49,811 nt of DNA from Elizabethkingia argenteiflava (GCF_009904105.1 NZ_JAAABJ010000372.1:1-49811); one strand, 5' to 3'. Positions 1 through 8,855 are shown, counted from the stretch's first letter. Notes: generated by a model from the letters alone, not told the origin. Program-made: numbers and translations.

Positions 1-359
1 CGGTTGGATCTGGATTGCTGTTGATAGATTTGGAAAAAGATTCATCAATTTCGTTATTGGTGACAGAAGTCATCAAACTGCAGAAGAGTTTTGGGAAACA
101 ATAAAACAACACAAAATGGAGAAGATCTCAAGTGATCACTGGAAAAGCTACCAAGGCATTGTTCCTAAAGAGAAGCATCTTCAGACAAAGGCAGAAACAT
201 TTACCGTAGAAGCTTATAATAGTTTGTTTGGGCATTTTTTAGCAAGAATGAGAAGAAAGTCCAAATGCTATTCTAAAAAAATAGAAATGCCCAGATTATC
301 TATACTTCTTTTAATGCACCATCGTAATAAAACACTATCTATATTTGATTAGCAACACC
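1..359 (+). mobile_element. IS1-family insertion sequence, right end (left part outside window)
   Basis: The segment carries the C-terminal part of an IS1-type transposase and ends in a recognisable terminal inverted repeat. Bases 347-359 read, on the complementary strand, GGTGTTGCTAATC, which fits the GGTG(A/T)TG start of IS1-family termini. The transposase stop codon (350-352) lies inside this repeat, as is common in compact IS elements. The element boundary is therefore placed at 359. The left repeat and any target-site duplication are outside the window, so intactness cannot be judged. Confidence 0.8.
2..352 (+). CDS. IS1-family transposase, C-terminal fragment (N-terminus outside window)
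   Basis: The frame is open from the first bases of the window to a TAG at 350-352, so the gene is cut by the window edge, not necessarily broken. It encodes about 116 residues of the DDE catalytic domain. An IAVDRFGKRF segment is consistent with the first catalytic Asp, SSDHWKSY with the second, and TFTVEAYNSL with the catalytic Glu region (IE/VE in the IS1 InsB pattern). The basic tail RMRRKSKCYSKKIEM matches the end of IS1-family enzymes. The function would be cut-and-paste or copy-in transposition of this element. The family call rests on these motifs plus the terminal repeat at 359. The first in-frame ATG (116) is internal and should not be taken as the start. Confidence 0.82.
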   Translation, partial: GWIWIAVDRFGKRFINFVIGDRSHQTAEEFWETIKQHKMEKISSDHWKSYQGIVPKEKHLQTKAETFTVEAYNSLFGHFLARMRRKSKCYSKKIEMPRLSILLLMHHRNKTLSIFD

Positions 360-1006
360 TATTTTTTATTAACCCGCTGTATACAGTTTAGAGCTGTTAT
401 TTTTAGGTAGAATTACCGTAAAAAGGTTTTGCGTAGCTTCTATTAATCCTACATTGATAGAGAACCTATAGTGCAAAATCTCTATTAATTTTGGACATTT
501 TCTCAAAATATAAGGTGATGTTTTGTTATTTTCTTGGGAAAACACATCTTAATATTATGATAATTAAACAATTACCCTTATACAAGTCAATTCATTAGGA
601 TAATAACATCTTTAAATTGACGTCTTAACATCCTTCAAGGAAGAATGTCTTGTACAGAATCCTTAATCATTTCAAAACACCTAAACGCTTCGTAATGTAG
701 ACATTATCCATGCAATTTTTATCTCCGACAACGCCAAGTGATGGCATACTTTAAAAAAATCGGAACATATATTGTATCATTATTCTTAAAGACAGAGACA
801 TTTTATAGCCGGACATCTTTATTCGCGAAATATCCTATATCCTAAAAATACTGATGACTCAGGTATTTCTCGCTTTAATAGACCTCTCATCCCTTACGCC
901 AACGGGAGAGTTGTCTCCGATATAAGAATGCATTACTGCAAATAAAATTGATGCCGTGTATCTGACATGCCAGATTTTATTATCCTATCTTCTGTTTAGG
1001 AATCGC
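360..1006. other. Gene-free stretch downstream of the IS end
   Basis: About 650 bases between the IS terminus and bcp. I found no reading frame of gene length, no tRNA, no convincing terminator and no exact TAnnTTTG promoter element on either strand. The composition resembles decayed or non-coding DNA, which is common next to insertion sequences. I cannot assign a function. Confidence 0.6.
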
Positions 1007-1456
1007 TTAATCTTCTAATAATTGCTGCGCATGTTCTTTAGTTTTAACTTTGCTAATGACCTTCTCACATGCGCCATGTTCATCAAAAACAAAAGTGGTG
1101 CGAAGAATTCCCATAAATTCTCTTCCCATAAATTTCTTTAATTGCCAAACGCCAAATGCATCAATCAGCACCCGATCCGTATCTGCTAAGAGTTCAAAAG
1201 GAAAATTATATTTATCTGAAAATTTTCTTTGGCTTTTTTCATCGTCTGCACTCACCCCCAATAAATAGTAACCTTGCTGCTTTAATGTCTCATAATGATC
1301 TTTCAGATTACAAGCTTCCGCAGTACAGCCTGGGGTATTGGCTTTGGGATAAAAGAAAACAATGAGCTTTTTTCCTCTATAATCTTTTGCCTCTTTCTGT
1401 TCACCATACTGATTAATCGCTTTAAAATCGGGCAGTTTATCTCCTATTCCTAACAT
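1007..1456 (-). CDS. bcp: Thioredoxin-dependent thiol peroxidase, Bcp/PrxQ family
   Basis: This cytoplasmic peroxiredoxin of about 149 residues reduces hydrogen peroxide and organic hydroperoxides using thioredoxin. The AhpC/TSA fold is visible from the opening GDKLPDF and the strand LIVFFYPKANTPGCTAEAC. The peroxidatic cysteine is C44 and the probable resolving cysteine is C49, five residues later, the typical spacing of the Bcp/PrxQ class. The frame extends 14 codons further upstream, but that extension would overlap nth on the other strand. The ATG at 1456 gives the usual family N-terminus (MLGIGDKLPDF), so I chose it. The gene is divergent from nth with only 34 bases between starts, so the two probably share a compact intergenic control region. 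Confidence 0.92.
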   Translation of the reverse strand: MLGIGDKLPDFKAINQYGEQKEAKDYRGKKLIVFFYPKANTPGCTAEACNLKDHYETLKQQGYYLLGVSADDEKSQRKFSDKYNFPFELLADTDRVLIDAFGVWQLKKFMGREFMGILRTTFVFDEHGACEKVISKVKTKEHAQQLLED

Positions 1457-1462
1457 ATTCTT

Positions 1463-1470
1463 TATTTTTG
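1463..1470 (+). promoter_or_regulatory. Probable -7 promoter element for nth
   Basis: TATTTTTG matches the Bacteroidetes -7 consensus TAnnTTTG and ends 20 bases before the nth ATG. No good TTG is seen at the expected upstream distance, so support is moderate. Confidence 0.4.
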
Positions 1471-1490
1471 TTTCTAAAATTACTAATTCT

Positions 1491-2111
1491 ATGACCAAAA
1501 AGCAAAGAGCAAACCTTGTGATGAATGAATTGGAGAAGCTTTATCCGCAAGTCCCCATTCCTTTAGATCATTTCGATTCCTATACTTTATTAGTTGCTGT
1601 AAGCCTTTCTGCTCAAACCACGGATAAAAAAGTAAACCAAATCACTCCTGAGCTTTTTTCGAAAGCGAGCACCCCTCAACAAATGTCAAGATTAGAGGAA
1701 TATGAGATTAAAGAATTAATAAAAGAAATTGGCTTATCCAATACGAAGGCCAAAAACCTGAAGCGAATGGCAGAACTTCTTATTGAAAACCACCAGGGCG
1801 TAGTACCGGAGAGCTTTGAAGCCTTAGAAGCCCTACCTGGAGTAGGCCATAAAACTGCTTCTGTAGTAATGTCTCAAGCTTTCGGTCACCCGGCTTTTCC
1901 CGTGGATACCCATATACATCGTCTCATGAAACAATGGAAGCTCTCTGAAGGTAAGAACGTAGTACAGGTAGAAGCAGATGCCAAGAAACTTTTCCCAAAA
2001 AACAAATGGAACAAGCTCCACCTCCAAATTATTTTTTATGGAAGAGAATATTCTCCGGCACGCGGAAAAGGGGAAAAAGATTTTATAACCAAAATGCTTT
2101 TTAACTCATAG
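1491..2111 (+). CDS. nth: Endonuclease III-like DNA glycosylase/AP lyase lacking the Fe-S cluster cysteines
   Basis: This 206-residue helix-hairpin-helix glycosylase removes oxidised pyrimidines in base excision repair. The HhH motif LPGVGHKTASVVM carries the catalytic lysine (K121), and PVDTHIHR carries the catalytic aspartate (D139); these positions almost coincide with K120 and D138 of the E. coli enzyme. The unusual part is the C-terminus. Where E. coli Nth has the four cysteines of its [4Fe-4S] loop, this protein reads GREYSPARGKGEKDFITKM and ends, with no cysteine. Catalysis should be intact but the cluster must be absent. I recall similar tails in Chryseobacterium relatives, so this is probably a lineage trait and not damage. 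The gene is divergent from bcp, and no gene follows it for about 930 bases. Confidence 0.93.
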   Translation: MTKKQRANLVMNELEKLYPQVPIPLDHFDSYTLLVAVSLSAQTTDKKVNQITPELFSKASTPQQMSRLEEYEIKELIKEIGLSNTKAKNLKRMAELLIENHQGVVPESFEALEALPGVGHKTASVVMSQAFGHPAFPVDTHIHRLMKQWKLSEGKNVVQVEADAKKLFPKNKWNKLHLQIIFYGREYSPARGKGEKDFITKMLFNS

Positions 2112-3042
2112 AAGAGCTCATCTTCCTTCTGTCATTAATCTTATAAATGGAGGATCACTTAAATTTATGAGCCTACTGGCATTGATTTTGTGGGATCTCA
2201 CTTTAGAAGCCTTCTCTGGATATTTGATCGGCAAAACACTGTACATCGGACACTTTGAATAAGATTCTAAAAAAAACAAAACAATAAACTTTATTCATTA
2301 TCCTGTCTATAAGAAATTTAGCATGGATGAGTCGGCTTAATTTTAGTTGTATATTTACAGACTGTCGTAAACTTTTTAAAATGCAGGACTAAGATCTTTG
2401 CTTCCAGCTTGAGAAGGAGATCCTGTACTTGTTTTTAGTAAAAATACACTGTTTAACTTTTATTTCTTCTATTTTTTGGAAACTTCTCTCAAACCACTCT
2501 TTTTCTCTTTATTGATTGGGAAAATCTCCGTTTCCTTATATTCTCCACGGTTAAAAAGACTTTATTCGGTTATCTAACTAAAGATCTGTGCTCATCCTGA
2601 GTATCTCTCTTATGAAATGCCTGGCTTAGTGCTCAACCCTAAAAGAAAGCACCTTCAGGTTTATCATGCAATTGATTTGCTATCCCATAAACCTTAGGCT
2701 CATTCAAATCTTATTAGGTATCTATAGTAAATTTTGAAGTGTGAATCTATCATATTGATCTAGAACTTCATTTTATCAACTATATCTCTAGTTACTCATA
2801 TTATAAAGCTATGAATACACTCATATCTATTCCCATATGAAAACCCTGGATACCCCAACCTTAAAGAGACTTCATCATCTGTACAATCTAAATACCTGAT
2901 TTATCTCAATCAGCAAGTTTTTTACAAAAAAGATCAAGTTAGGGAGGCTTAGGATCATTTTTATGCCGCAAAACAGATCACTCTTTAGTATAATTGGCTA
3001 CCTCCCCCCATAAGCCAAGCCCACGAGACTTTATAAAAGCTT
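2112..3042. other. Long gene-poor stretch with short protein-like fragments
   Basis: About 930 bases between nth and the end of selO contain no frame of gene length. Two short open stretches look protein-like: 2167-2262 (31 codons starting MSLLALILWDLTLEAFSG) and 2578-2695 (open without a start, containing SYEMPGLVLNPKRKHLQVY). Both end in stops and match nothing I recognise. They may be remnants of decayed genes or chance. No exact TAnnTTTG promoter element or strong terminator was seen. Confidence 0.45.
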
Positions 3043-4584
3043 TTATGAGCTACAGGATAACATACATGCTCCTGGTTGATCTGACGCTCCCTCGGGACGC
3101 CTGACCGAAAATTCAGGATAAAGTTCTTGGTAGGGAAGCTTTAACGCCTGGACTAGTTTATCTAAAAGTTTGAAATCTCCAGCATCCGCAGTCTTAATCG
3201 CTTCAAACAACAAATAATTTCGTAAGATAAATTTGGGATTCGCTTTTTGCATCATTTCCAAAGACTGGATCCTAGAAATTTTATTATCCTGTTTCCTGGT
3301 AATATAGCGTTGAATAAAATCTTGAAGCTGTTTTTTCTGACTCTTCTCCAACTGATCATAGAGGCAGGGTGCAAAATGAGTTAATACTGGAGTTTGTTGA
3401 TCTACCTTTTCTAAAAGTGAAAAAAACAAGGTGTAATCTAAATTCAGCTCACTCATCAATTTCTGACATTCCAACAGAAAAGGCTGATCGTCCTGCTTTA
3501 ACTCATCCAAGCCTAATTTACGAGCCATCATCTGATCATATTGTTGCCAGAAGTATTCTGAAAATTCTTCTAATATCCCTTCCAGAGCAGACGCTTCATT
3601 AATAATAGGGAAAATAGCATGGGCCAGCTGAACTAAATTCCAATGGGCTATATTAGCTTGTTTCCCAAAAGCATATCTCCTGGTAGGCAAATCCGTGGTA
3701 TTAGGGGTAAAATTAAGATCGTATTCATCGAGCATACTAAAGGGCCCGTAATCAATAGTAAGCCCAAGAATAGACATGTTATCGGTATTCATTACCCCAT
3801 GCACAAATCCTACACGGTACCACTCCACGAGCATATTTGCTATATTTTGGGATACTTCACGAAACCACAATAAATATGTCTGCTGTTTTGAAAATCCTTT
3901 TATTTGGGGAAAATACCTTTTTATTGTCCAATCGATCAATTGTCTTAATAAATCCCAGTCCTGCCTTGCTGCCAAGAGTTCAAAATGCCCAAAACGTATA
4001 AAACTTTCTGCCGTTCGGATGATCATAGCGCCCTCCTCCATCTGTGGATCCCCTTGGTAAAGGATATCTCTCAGAATCTCTTCACCTGTTTTTACTAAAC
4101 TTAAAGCCCTCGTTGTAGGAACACCTAAATAATGCATAGCTTCACTCATAAGATACTCTCTTAGTGAAGAGCGGAACACGGCTCTGCCATCTGCATTACG
4201 GGAATAAGGGGTACTCCCTGCTCCTTTATATTGTAATTCTAGTGCTTTCCCTTCTAATGAGCTCATTTCTCCAATATTCATCACGCGCCCGTCTCCGAGT
4301 TGCCCTGCCCAATTTCCGAACTGATGCCCTGCATACACAGTAGCATAAAGCTGTAATTTTTGGGGCAAGCGCTGAGCACTGAAGAAATCTAAGTGGTCTC
4401 TAGAAATCTTCAATTCCTTGCCTAGTTCATCATTAAATAAAATAAGTTGAGGATGAGGGGAGTTCATGGGCTCCACTACTGCATGTAAAACATGAGGTGT
4501 ATGCCTTGGATAGTTATTAAAAGAATAATCCCCAGGAAAGGCTTCTTTAAAAGGCTGTCGTATTTCAGGTAAATCTGGCATCAT
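3043..4584 (-). CDS. selO: Protein adenylyltransferase SelO (YdiU/UPF0061 pseudokinase family)
   Basis: The 513-residue protein belongs to the SelO family, atypical kinases that bind ATP in a flipped orientation and transfer AMP to Ser/Thr/Tyr of target proteins, with a role in redox stress. Family landmarks are YAGHQFGNWAGQLGDGR, ELQYKGAGSTPYSR, the RSSLREYLMSEAM helix and the active-site region GVMNTDNMSILGLTIDYGPF. The protein ends in SCSS: animal SelO carries selenocysteine three residues from the C-terminus, and bacterial homologues have cysteine there, as here. It is the last gene of the minus-strand run ricT-gldH-PBP-selO, 32 bases after the PBP gene. A terminator-like hairpin fills that gap and its T-run touches the start codon. 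Two adjacent ATGs (4584 and 4581) are possible starts. Confidence 0.93.
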   Translation of the reverse strand: MMPDLPEIRQPFKEAFPGDYSFNNYPRHTPHVLHAVVEPMNSPHPQLILFNDELGKELKISRDHLDFFSAQRLPQKLQLYATVYAGHQFGNWAGQLGDGRVMNIGEMSSLEGKALELQYKGAGSTPYSRNADGRAVFRSSLREYLMSEAMHYLGVPTTRALSLVKTGEEILRDILYQGDPQMEEGAMIIRTAESFIRFGHFELLAARQDWDLLRQLIDWTIKRYFPQIKGFSKQQTYLLWFREVSQNIANMLVEWYRVGFVHGVMNTDNMSILGLTIDYGPFSMLDEYDLNFTPNTTDLPTRRYAFGKQANIAHWNLVQLAHAIFPIINEASALEGILEEFSEYFWQQYDQMMARKLGLDELKQDDQPFLLECQKLMSELNLDYTLFFSLLEKVDQQTPVLTHFAPCLYDQLEKSQKKQLQDFIQRYITRKQDNKISRIQSLEMMQKANPKFILRNYLLFEAIKTADAGDFKLLDKLVQALKLPYQELYPEFSVRRPEGASDQPGACMLSCSS

Positions 4585-4612
4585 AAAAAAGCTGGAGATG
4601 ATCCCCAGCTTT
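4585..4612 (-). terminator. Intrinsic terminator after the PBP gene, abutting the selO start
   Basis: On the minus strand an 8-bp perfect stem (AAAGCTGG / CCAGCTTT, 9-base loop, 4588-4595 with 4605-4612) is followed by six T residues that run straight into the selO ATG. It would terminate transcription of the PBP operon. It also occupies the whole leader of selO, so selO expression may depend on readthrough or an internal promoter. Confidence 0.7.
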
Positions 4613-4616
4613 GTTT

Positions 4617-7001
4617 TTATTTATTAAAATCTATATCGTCCGTTTGATTGATATCCTTATTAATATCTTCTTTTTTGTCGGTCTCTCCAGGGATTTTGTT
4701 TTCAAGGGTTCCTTCTCTGTTTACACCTGGTCGGGGGTTCCTAATTTCATCAATGGTTCGAAGACCTTTTTCGTCTCCATACCCCCCGATGCGTTTGAGA
4801 GAGTTGCAACCATCATAGCTAGCTGGTTTTACAAATCTATCCTCCTGAGAGATTCCCAAAGATTTATCATTATATACTTTTTGCATAAAATATCCCCAAA
4901 TCGGCAAAGCGATTCTAGCCCCCTGACCTTCTCCTGTATTACGGAAATGCGTGGCTCGATCTTCCCATCCTACCCAAACCCCGGTAGCTAATTTAGGAGT
5001 AACCCCCATAAACCAACCGTCTGAGTTGTTATTGGTGGTACCTGTTTTCGCGGCGATTTCTGCATTAATCCCTAATCGTTTAAGCCCTCCAGAAGCTGTT
5101 CCATATTCAGCTACTCCCTTCATCATGTCAATCATCGTAAAGGCATATACTTCATTCATAATCTCCTTAGATTCGGTTTTTACTTCTTTAATCACGTGTC
5201 CATTGGTATCTTCAATTCTCCAAACCATTTCAGGTTTAGTATAGGTCCCAAAATTAGCAAAGGCACTATAGGCACCTAACATTTCGTAGAGGGTGATATC
5301 TGATGAACCTAGGGCTATGGTAATATTCCGAGGAATATCACTCTTTACTCCAAGATCTCTCGCGAGCTGAATAACCTTATCCACTCCTGTAGATTCTATC
5401 AACCTGAGGGATACTGTATTTTGAGAATAAGCTAATGCATCTTTAATAGCTATATCGCCTCCTCGTCCTTTAACTCTGTAATTACCTTTTTCAAATGGCG
5501 CATTAGAGACCACCGTGCAAGGAGTATACCCCAGATTCATAATAGCAGCAGCATATACAAAAGGTTTAAACGTAGAACCCACCTGCCGCTTTCCTTGCTT
5601 CACGTGATCATATTGGTAATGCTGCCAATCGATTCCTCCTACCCAAGCTTTGATATTCCCTGTCATAGGCTCCATAGACATTAAGCCCGCCTGTGCTATT
5701 TGCTTATGATAACGTATAGAATCCCAAGGTGACATCACCACTTCCTCTTCTCCATTCCAAGTGAAACGACTTAGCTTTATAGGTTTTTTGAAATCCTTTA
5801 TTATAGAGTCTTCAGGCATCCCTTCTGCCTTCATCTGCTTATAACGACCTGTTCTTCTTACAGCTGCCATCATCAGATCATTAGCAATCTTTTTACTAAT
5901 AAGATAATAAGGACGGTTTGGATTTCGAGCCTGCTCAGCATCAAAATTTTTCTGCAACTCAGTTAAGTGCCTCTTGATCGCTTCCTCCGCATATCGCTGC
6001 ATTTTAGAATCTAAGGTTACATAAATTTTCAACCCATCTCTAAATAAGTTAAGCGATTTGCCCGTCTTCTCTTCATATTCCTTAAGATAAGCATTGATTT
6101 CTTTTCTCAAATAGAATTTATAATAGGCAGAATAACCTTCATTTACACTTTTAACCGGATGGAAATCGGTTACAATAGGCGTGTCGATGGCTTGCCTATA
6201 AGTGGTATCATCAATATAGCCTATATCTACCATCTGCTTTAAGACCACATCTCTGCGGATTTTTGCTCGCTCAGGATTTCTCAAAGGATTATTTGCATTA
6301 GGCGCTTCTAACATCGCTACAAACATCGCGGCTTCTGGTAAAGTAAGATCTTTTGTATGTTTGTTAAAATAAATACGAGAAGCCATCTCAATTCCATTCG
6401 CATTATAAGTAAAATCGAATTTATTAAAATATAAAGTGATGATCTCGTCCTTTGTATAACGTTTTTCTAAGCTAATGGCTACAGACCACTCCTTAAGCTT
6501 TTGAGCAATCCTCTGTAGTTTATTTTTAGAAACATTCTTTGTAAAAAGAAGTTTTGCCAACTGCTGCGTAATGGTAGAGCCTCCACCTCTGCCCCCACCA
6601 AACCGTATAGCACGAAAAATGGATTTCATATCAATTCCTGAGTGCTCTTTAAATCGTTCATCTTCCTTTGCCTGCAAGGCAAAAACAAGATGAGGGGGGA
6701 GGTCGCTATACTTAATGGGAATTACTTTTTCCTTTTCAAATTTTCCTAGTGAAACTCCATCTGAGGAAATAATTTCAGAGGCTACATAGATATCCGGATT
6801 TTCAAGCTCTTTCATATTGGGCATTTCTCCCAAGAAACCCTCAGAAACTAAAAAGAAAAGCCCTGCAATGCCTAACACTATAGTCAAAAGACCTAACCAT
6901 ACCCACCGAATAACCTTTTGAACTCCTTTGTCTGAGGATCGCTTTTTCTTTTTACTCCCCAACGGAAATATATTGCCTTTATTTTTATTGTTACTTCCCA
7001 T
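4617..7001 (-). CDS. mrcA: Class A penicillin-binding protein (bifunctional transglycosylase/transpeptidase)
   Basis: The 794-residue inner-membrane enzyme polymerises glycan strands and cross-links peptides in peptidoglycan. A short basic cytoplasmic N-terminus is followed by one membrane segment (roughly residues 30-52). The GT51 domain shows the catalytic-Glu motif in KEDERFKEHSGID and the GGSTITQQLAK motif. The transpeptidase domain has the SxxK motif in GSTFKPF, the SxN motif in YSQNTVS and the KTG motif in AAKTGTTNNNSDGW, all intact. The C-terminal tail is charged and low in complexity (many D, N and K). The gene lies 6 bases after gldH in the operon. The name mrcA (PBP1a-like) is by domain architecture; pbpC is less likely because no PBP1c C-terminal domain is seen. 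Confidence 0.93.
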   Translation of the reverse strand: MGSNNKNKGNIFPLGSKKKKRSSDKGVQKVIRWVWLGLLTIVLGIAGLFFLVSEGFLGEMPNMKELENPDIYVASEIISSDGVSLGKFEKEKVIPIKYSDLPPHLVFALQAKEDERFKEHSGIDMKSIFRAIRFGGGRGGGSTITQQLAKLLFTKNVSKNKLQRIAQKLKEWSVAISLEKRYTKDEIITLYFNKFDFTYNANGIEMASRIYFNKHTKDLTLPEAAMFVAMLEAPNANNPLRNPERAKIRRDVVLKQMVDIGYIDDTTYRQAIDTPIVTDFHPVKSVNEGYSAYYKFYLRKEINAYLKEYEEKTGKSLNLFRDGLKIYVTLDSKMQRYAEEAIKRHLTELQKNFDAEQARNPNRPYYLISKKIANDLMMAAVRRTGRYKQMKAEGMPEDSIIKDFKKPIKLSRFTWNGEEEVVMSPWDSIRYHKQIAQAGLMSMEPMTGNIKAWVGGIDWQHYQYDHVKQGKRQVGSTFKPFVYAAAIMNLGYTPCTVVSNAPFEKGNYRVKGRGGDIAIKDALAYSQNTVSLRLIESTGVDKVIQLARDLGVKSDIPRNITIALGSSDITLYEMLGAYSAFANFGTYTKPEMVWRIEDTNGHVIKEVKTESKEIMNEVYAFTMIDMMKGVAEYGTASGGLKRLGINAEIAAKTGTTNNNSDGWFMGVTPKLATGVWVGWEDRATHFRNTGEGQGARIALPIWGYFMQKVYNDKSLGISQEDRFVKPASYDGCNSLKRIGGYGDEKGLRTIDEIRNPRPGVNREGTLENKIPGETDKKEDINKDINQTDDIDFNK

Positions 7002-7007
7002 TGATCG

Positions 7008-7478
7008 TTATGGTTTAACCGTTTCTATTTTTATTCCTATATCTTCCAAGCCAATTAATGGATTTCTATTCATTAAATGCATAACCTCTATTTTATATTT
7101 ACCATTACTTGGAAATCTATAATGGGTTTTATATAAACCTAGGATTTCCTTTGTACCTCCAAATTGAGATCCTTTCCATAGGCCGTTGGACCGTGCCAGA
7201 GTATAGTTGAGTATATCCTTATGTTGCTTTTTTTCCTGCATACCCGAAATGGAAACTTGCAAACGTAGATTCATATACGGATATTGGTTATTATTACGTA
7301 TAACAAATATAATGTTTTTTAGGTTCTGTGCATCTTGAATATCAAACTCAAAACGCGCCGGATTTTCGGAAGCCCAGTGCCCATCAAGCGCTATCGTCTT
7401 TACCTGCTCAAGTGGAGATATACAGGCTATTAATATGGATACCCATACCAATATCCAAACAAAACTATATCTCCCCAT
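7008..7478 (-). CDS. gldH: Gliding motility lipoprotein GldH
   Basis: GldH is a Bacteroidota-specific lipoprotein required for gliding in Flavobacterium. From the ATG at 7478 the protein has 156 residues and begins with a type II signal peptide whose lipobox LIAC puts the lipidated cysteine at C19. The body shows family features such as ARFEFDIQDAQNL and IRNNNQYPYMNL. A longer open frame exists upstream to 7550, but it would lie inside ricT and would bury the signal peptide, so I chose the internal start, which overlaps the ricT end by 14 bases. This overlap and the 6-base gap to the PBP gene imply one transcript. No other gld/spr gene is in the window, so motility itself cannot be inferred. 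Confidence 0.88.
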   Translation of the reverse strand: MGRYSFVWILVWVSILIACISPLEQVKTIALDGHWASENPARFEFDIQDAQNLKNIIFVIRNNNQYPYMNLRLQVSISGMQEKKQHKDILNYTLARSNGLWKGSQFGGTKEILGLYKTHYRFPSNGKYKIEVMHLMNRNPLIGLEDIGIKIETVKP

Positions 7479-8805
7479 CAGGCTTGGACGAATGTTTTTT
7501 ATTTTTAGAAGGGGTAATTTTTCTATGGGATTGATTTTGATTTTTCTCACTATGTTGTTCTATTTTAGCGGGATTTTTGGCTCCGTTCCCATCTTTAGGC
7601 TTAGCAGCAAGACCTGTCCTGGCTTTCACTTGCTTATTCCTTTCCCCTTGTTTTGGAGCTTTTATACTCTGATTTTTCTGTTTTTCACGCGAATTTCTAT
7701 TCCGATTATTTTTATTCTTCCTTTCGAAACGGTCCACATTATTCTCCTGGATCAAATCTACAGGTTTTACAGATTTATCGTCGCTTTTATAATCTTCAAG
7801 AGGAGGCGTTTTCTCTCCTCTTTTATTCATTTCAATGCACTTTTTTACTATCTGAACATCAATATCATACCAGCTCATTGAGTTTTCCACATAAGCAAAC
7901 CACATCTTCTTTTTGAAAACATCAATTTTTATGCAGAAAGCTCTCCCTTTTTCGGTATCCAAAACCGTAGAAGAAGATGGAAAATCGGCCAAAGCGTCTA
8001 CATAACTATCCAGCTCATAATTAAGGCAACACTTCAATTTACCGCATTGTCCAGCCAGTTTTTGGGGATTAATACTTAACTGCTGATAGCGAGCTGCTTG
8101 GGTATTCACAGACCGAAAATCTGTTAACCATGTAGAGCAGCACAACTCCCTTCCACAAGAGCCAACACCCCCTACTTTAGCTGCTTCCTGACGATAACCT
8201 ATCTGCTTCATATCAATCTTAGTACGAAAAGCGGCTGCGTAATCTTTAATCAATTGACGGAAATCTACTCTTCCTTCAGCTGTATAGTAAAAGGTGACTT
8301 TTGCACCATCGCCTTGATATTCCACATCGGTGATTTTCATCTCAAGATTCAACCTACGGGCTATTTTCCGCGCCTGTAATTTGATAGTTTCCTCTTTTTT
8401 ACGAAGCTCCTGCCAGAGGTTAATATCTTTTGGCGAGGCCAAGCGGTATACCTTGAGCGTTTGCTCTTCGTTAAACTTTTTCTTTTTCATTTGAATTTTC
8501 ACCAGTTCCCCGGTGAGGCTCACTACACCTATATCATATCCGGGACTTGACTCTACTGTGACAATGCTACCGATACGAAGCGGCAGTTGATTTAGATTAT
8601 GATAGAAAGCCTTGCGGTCATTTTTAAACCTCACTTCTATATAATTACATTGATTCGATGTAGGCTGGGCTACATTAGATAGCCAGTCAAAAACACTTAA
8701 TTTATAACTATTCCCGCAGGTATCTACATTCTCACAGCCATTCGAGGAAACCTTCGTTCCACAAGAATGGGAAGAATCGCCGGATGTTTTACATCCACAA
8801 CTCAT
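7465..8805 (-). CDS. ricT: PSP1-domain protein, RicT (YaaT) homologue
   Basis: The 446-residue cytoplasmic protein contains a PSP1 domain, known in Bacillus RicT (YaaT), part of a Y-complex that binds Fe-S clusters and affects RNA processing and development. The signature cysteine clusters GSCGRELCCSTW and GQCGKLKCCLNYELDSY are present, and the N-terminus is also cysteine-rich (CGCKTSGDSSHSCGTKV), giving many potential metal ligands. The last about 100 residues are a lysine/asparagine-rich disordered tail, typical of flavobacterial versions. It leads the operon ricT-gldH-PBP-selO. Its start is preceded by TAACTTTG on the minus strand. In this phylum the role is not established; the name reflects homology. 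Confidence 0.88.
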   Translation of the reverse strand: MSCGCKTSGDSSHSCGTKVSSNGCENVDTCGNSYKLSVFDWLSNVAQPTSNQCNYIEVRFKNDRKAFYHNLNQLPLRIGSIVTVESSPGYDIGVVSLTGELVKIQMKKKKFNEEQTLKVYRLASPKDINLWQELRKKEETIKLQARKIARRLNLEMKITDVEYQGDGAKVTFYYTAEGRVDFRQLIKDYAAAFRTKIDMKQIGYRQEAAKVGGVGSCGRELCCSTWLTDFRSVNTQAARYQQLSINPQKLAGQCGKLKCCLNYELDSYVDALADFPSSSTVLDTEKGRAFCIKIDVFKKKMWFAYVENSMSWYDIDVQIVKKCIEMNKRGEKTPPLEDYKSDDKSVKPVDLIQENNVDRFERKNKNNRNRNSREKQKNQSIKAPKQGERNKQVKARTGLAAKPKDGNGAKNPAKIEQHSEKNQNQSHRKITPSKNKKHSSKPDGEI

Positions 8806-8829
8806 TTTTTTTTACTTATAAAATTATTG

Positions 8830-8855
8830 CAAAGTTATAATATTTTTTTATGCAA
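8830..8855 (-). promoter_or_regulatory. Promoter of the ricT-gldH-PBP operon
   Basis: The minus strand has TAACTTTG (8837-8830), an exact TAnnTTTG element, 24 bases before the ricT ATG. A TTG lies 15 bases further upstream (8855-8853), slightly closer than the usual 17-23. Confidence 0.6.

Noticed and set aside
7435-7916. Long plus-strand open frames opposite the ricT 3' end
   Set aside because: They arise from the Lys/Asn-rich tail of ricT read backwards (Phe/Leu-rich), and have no promoter or family resemblance.
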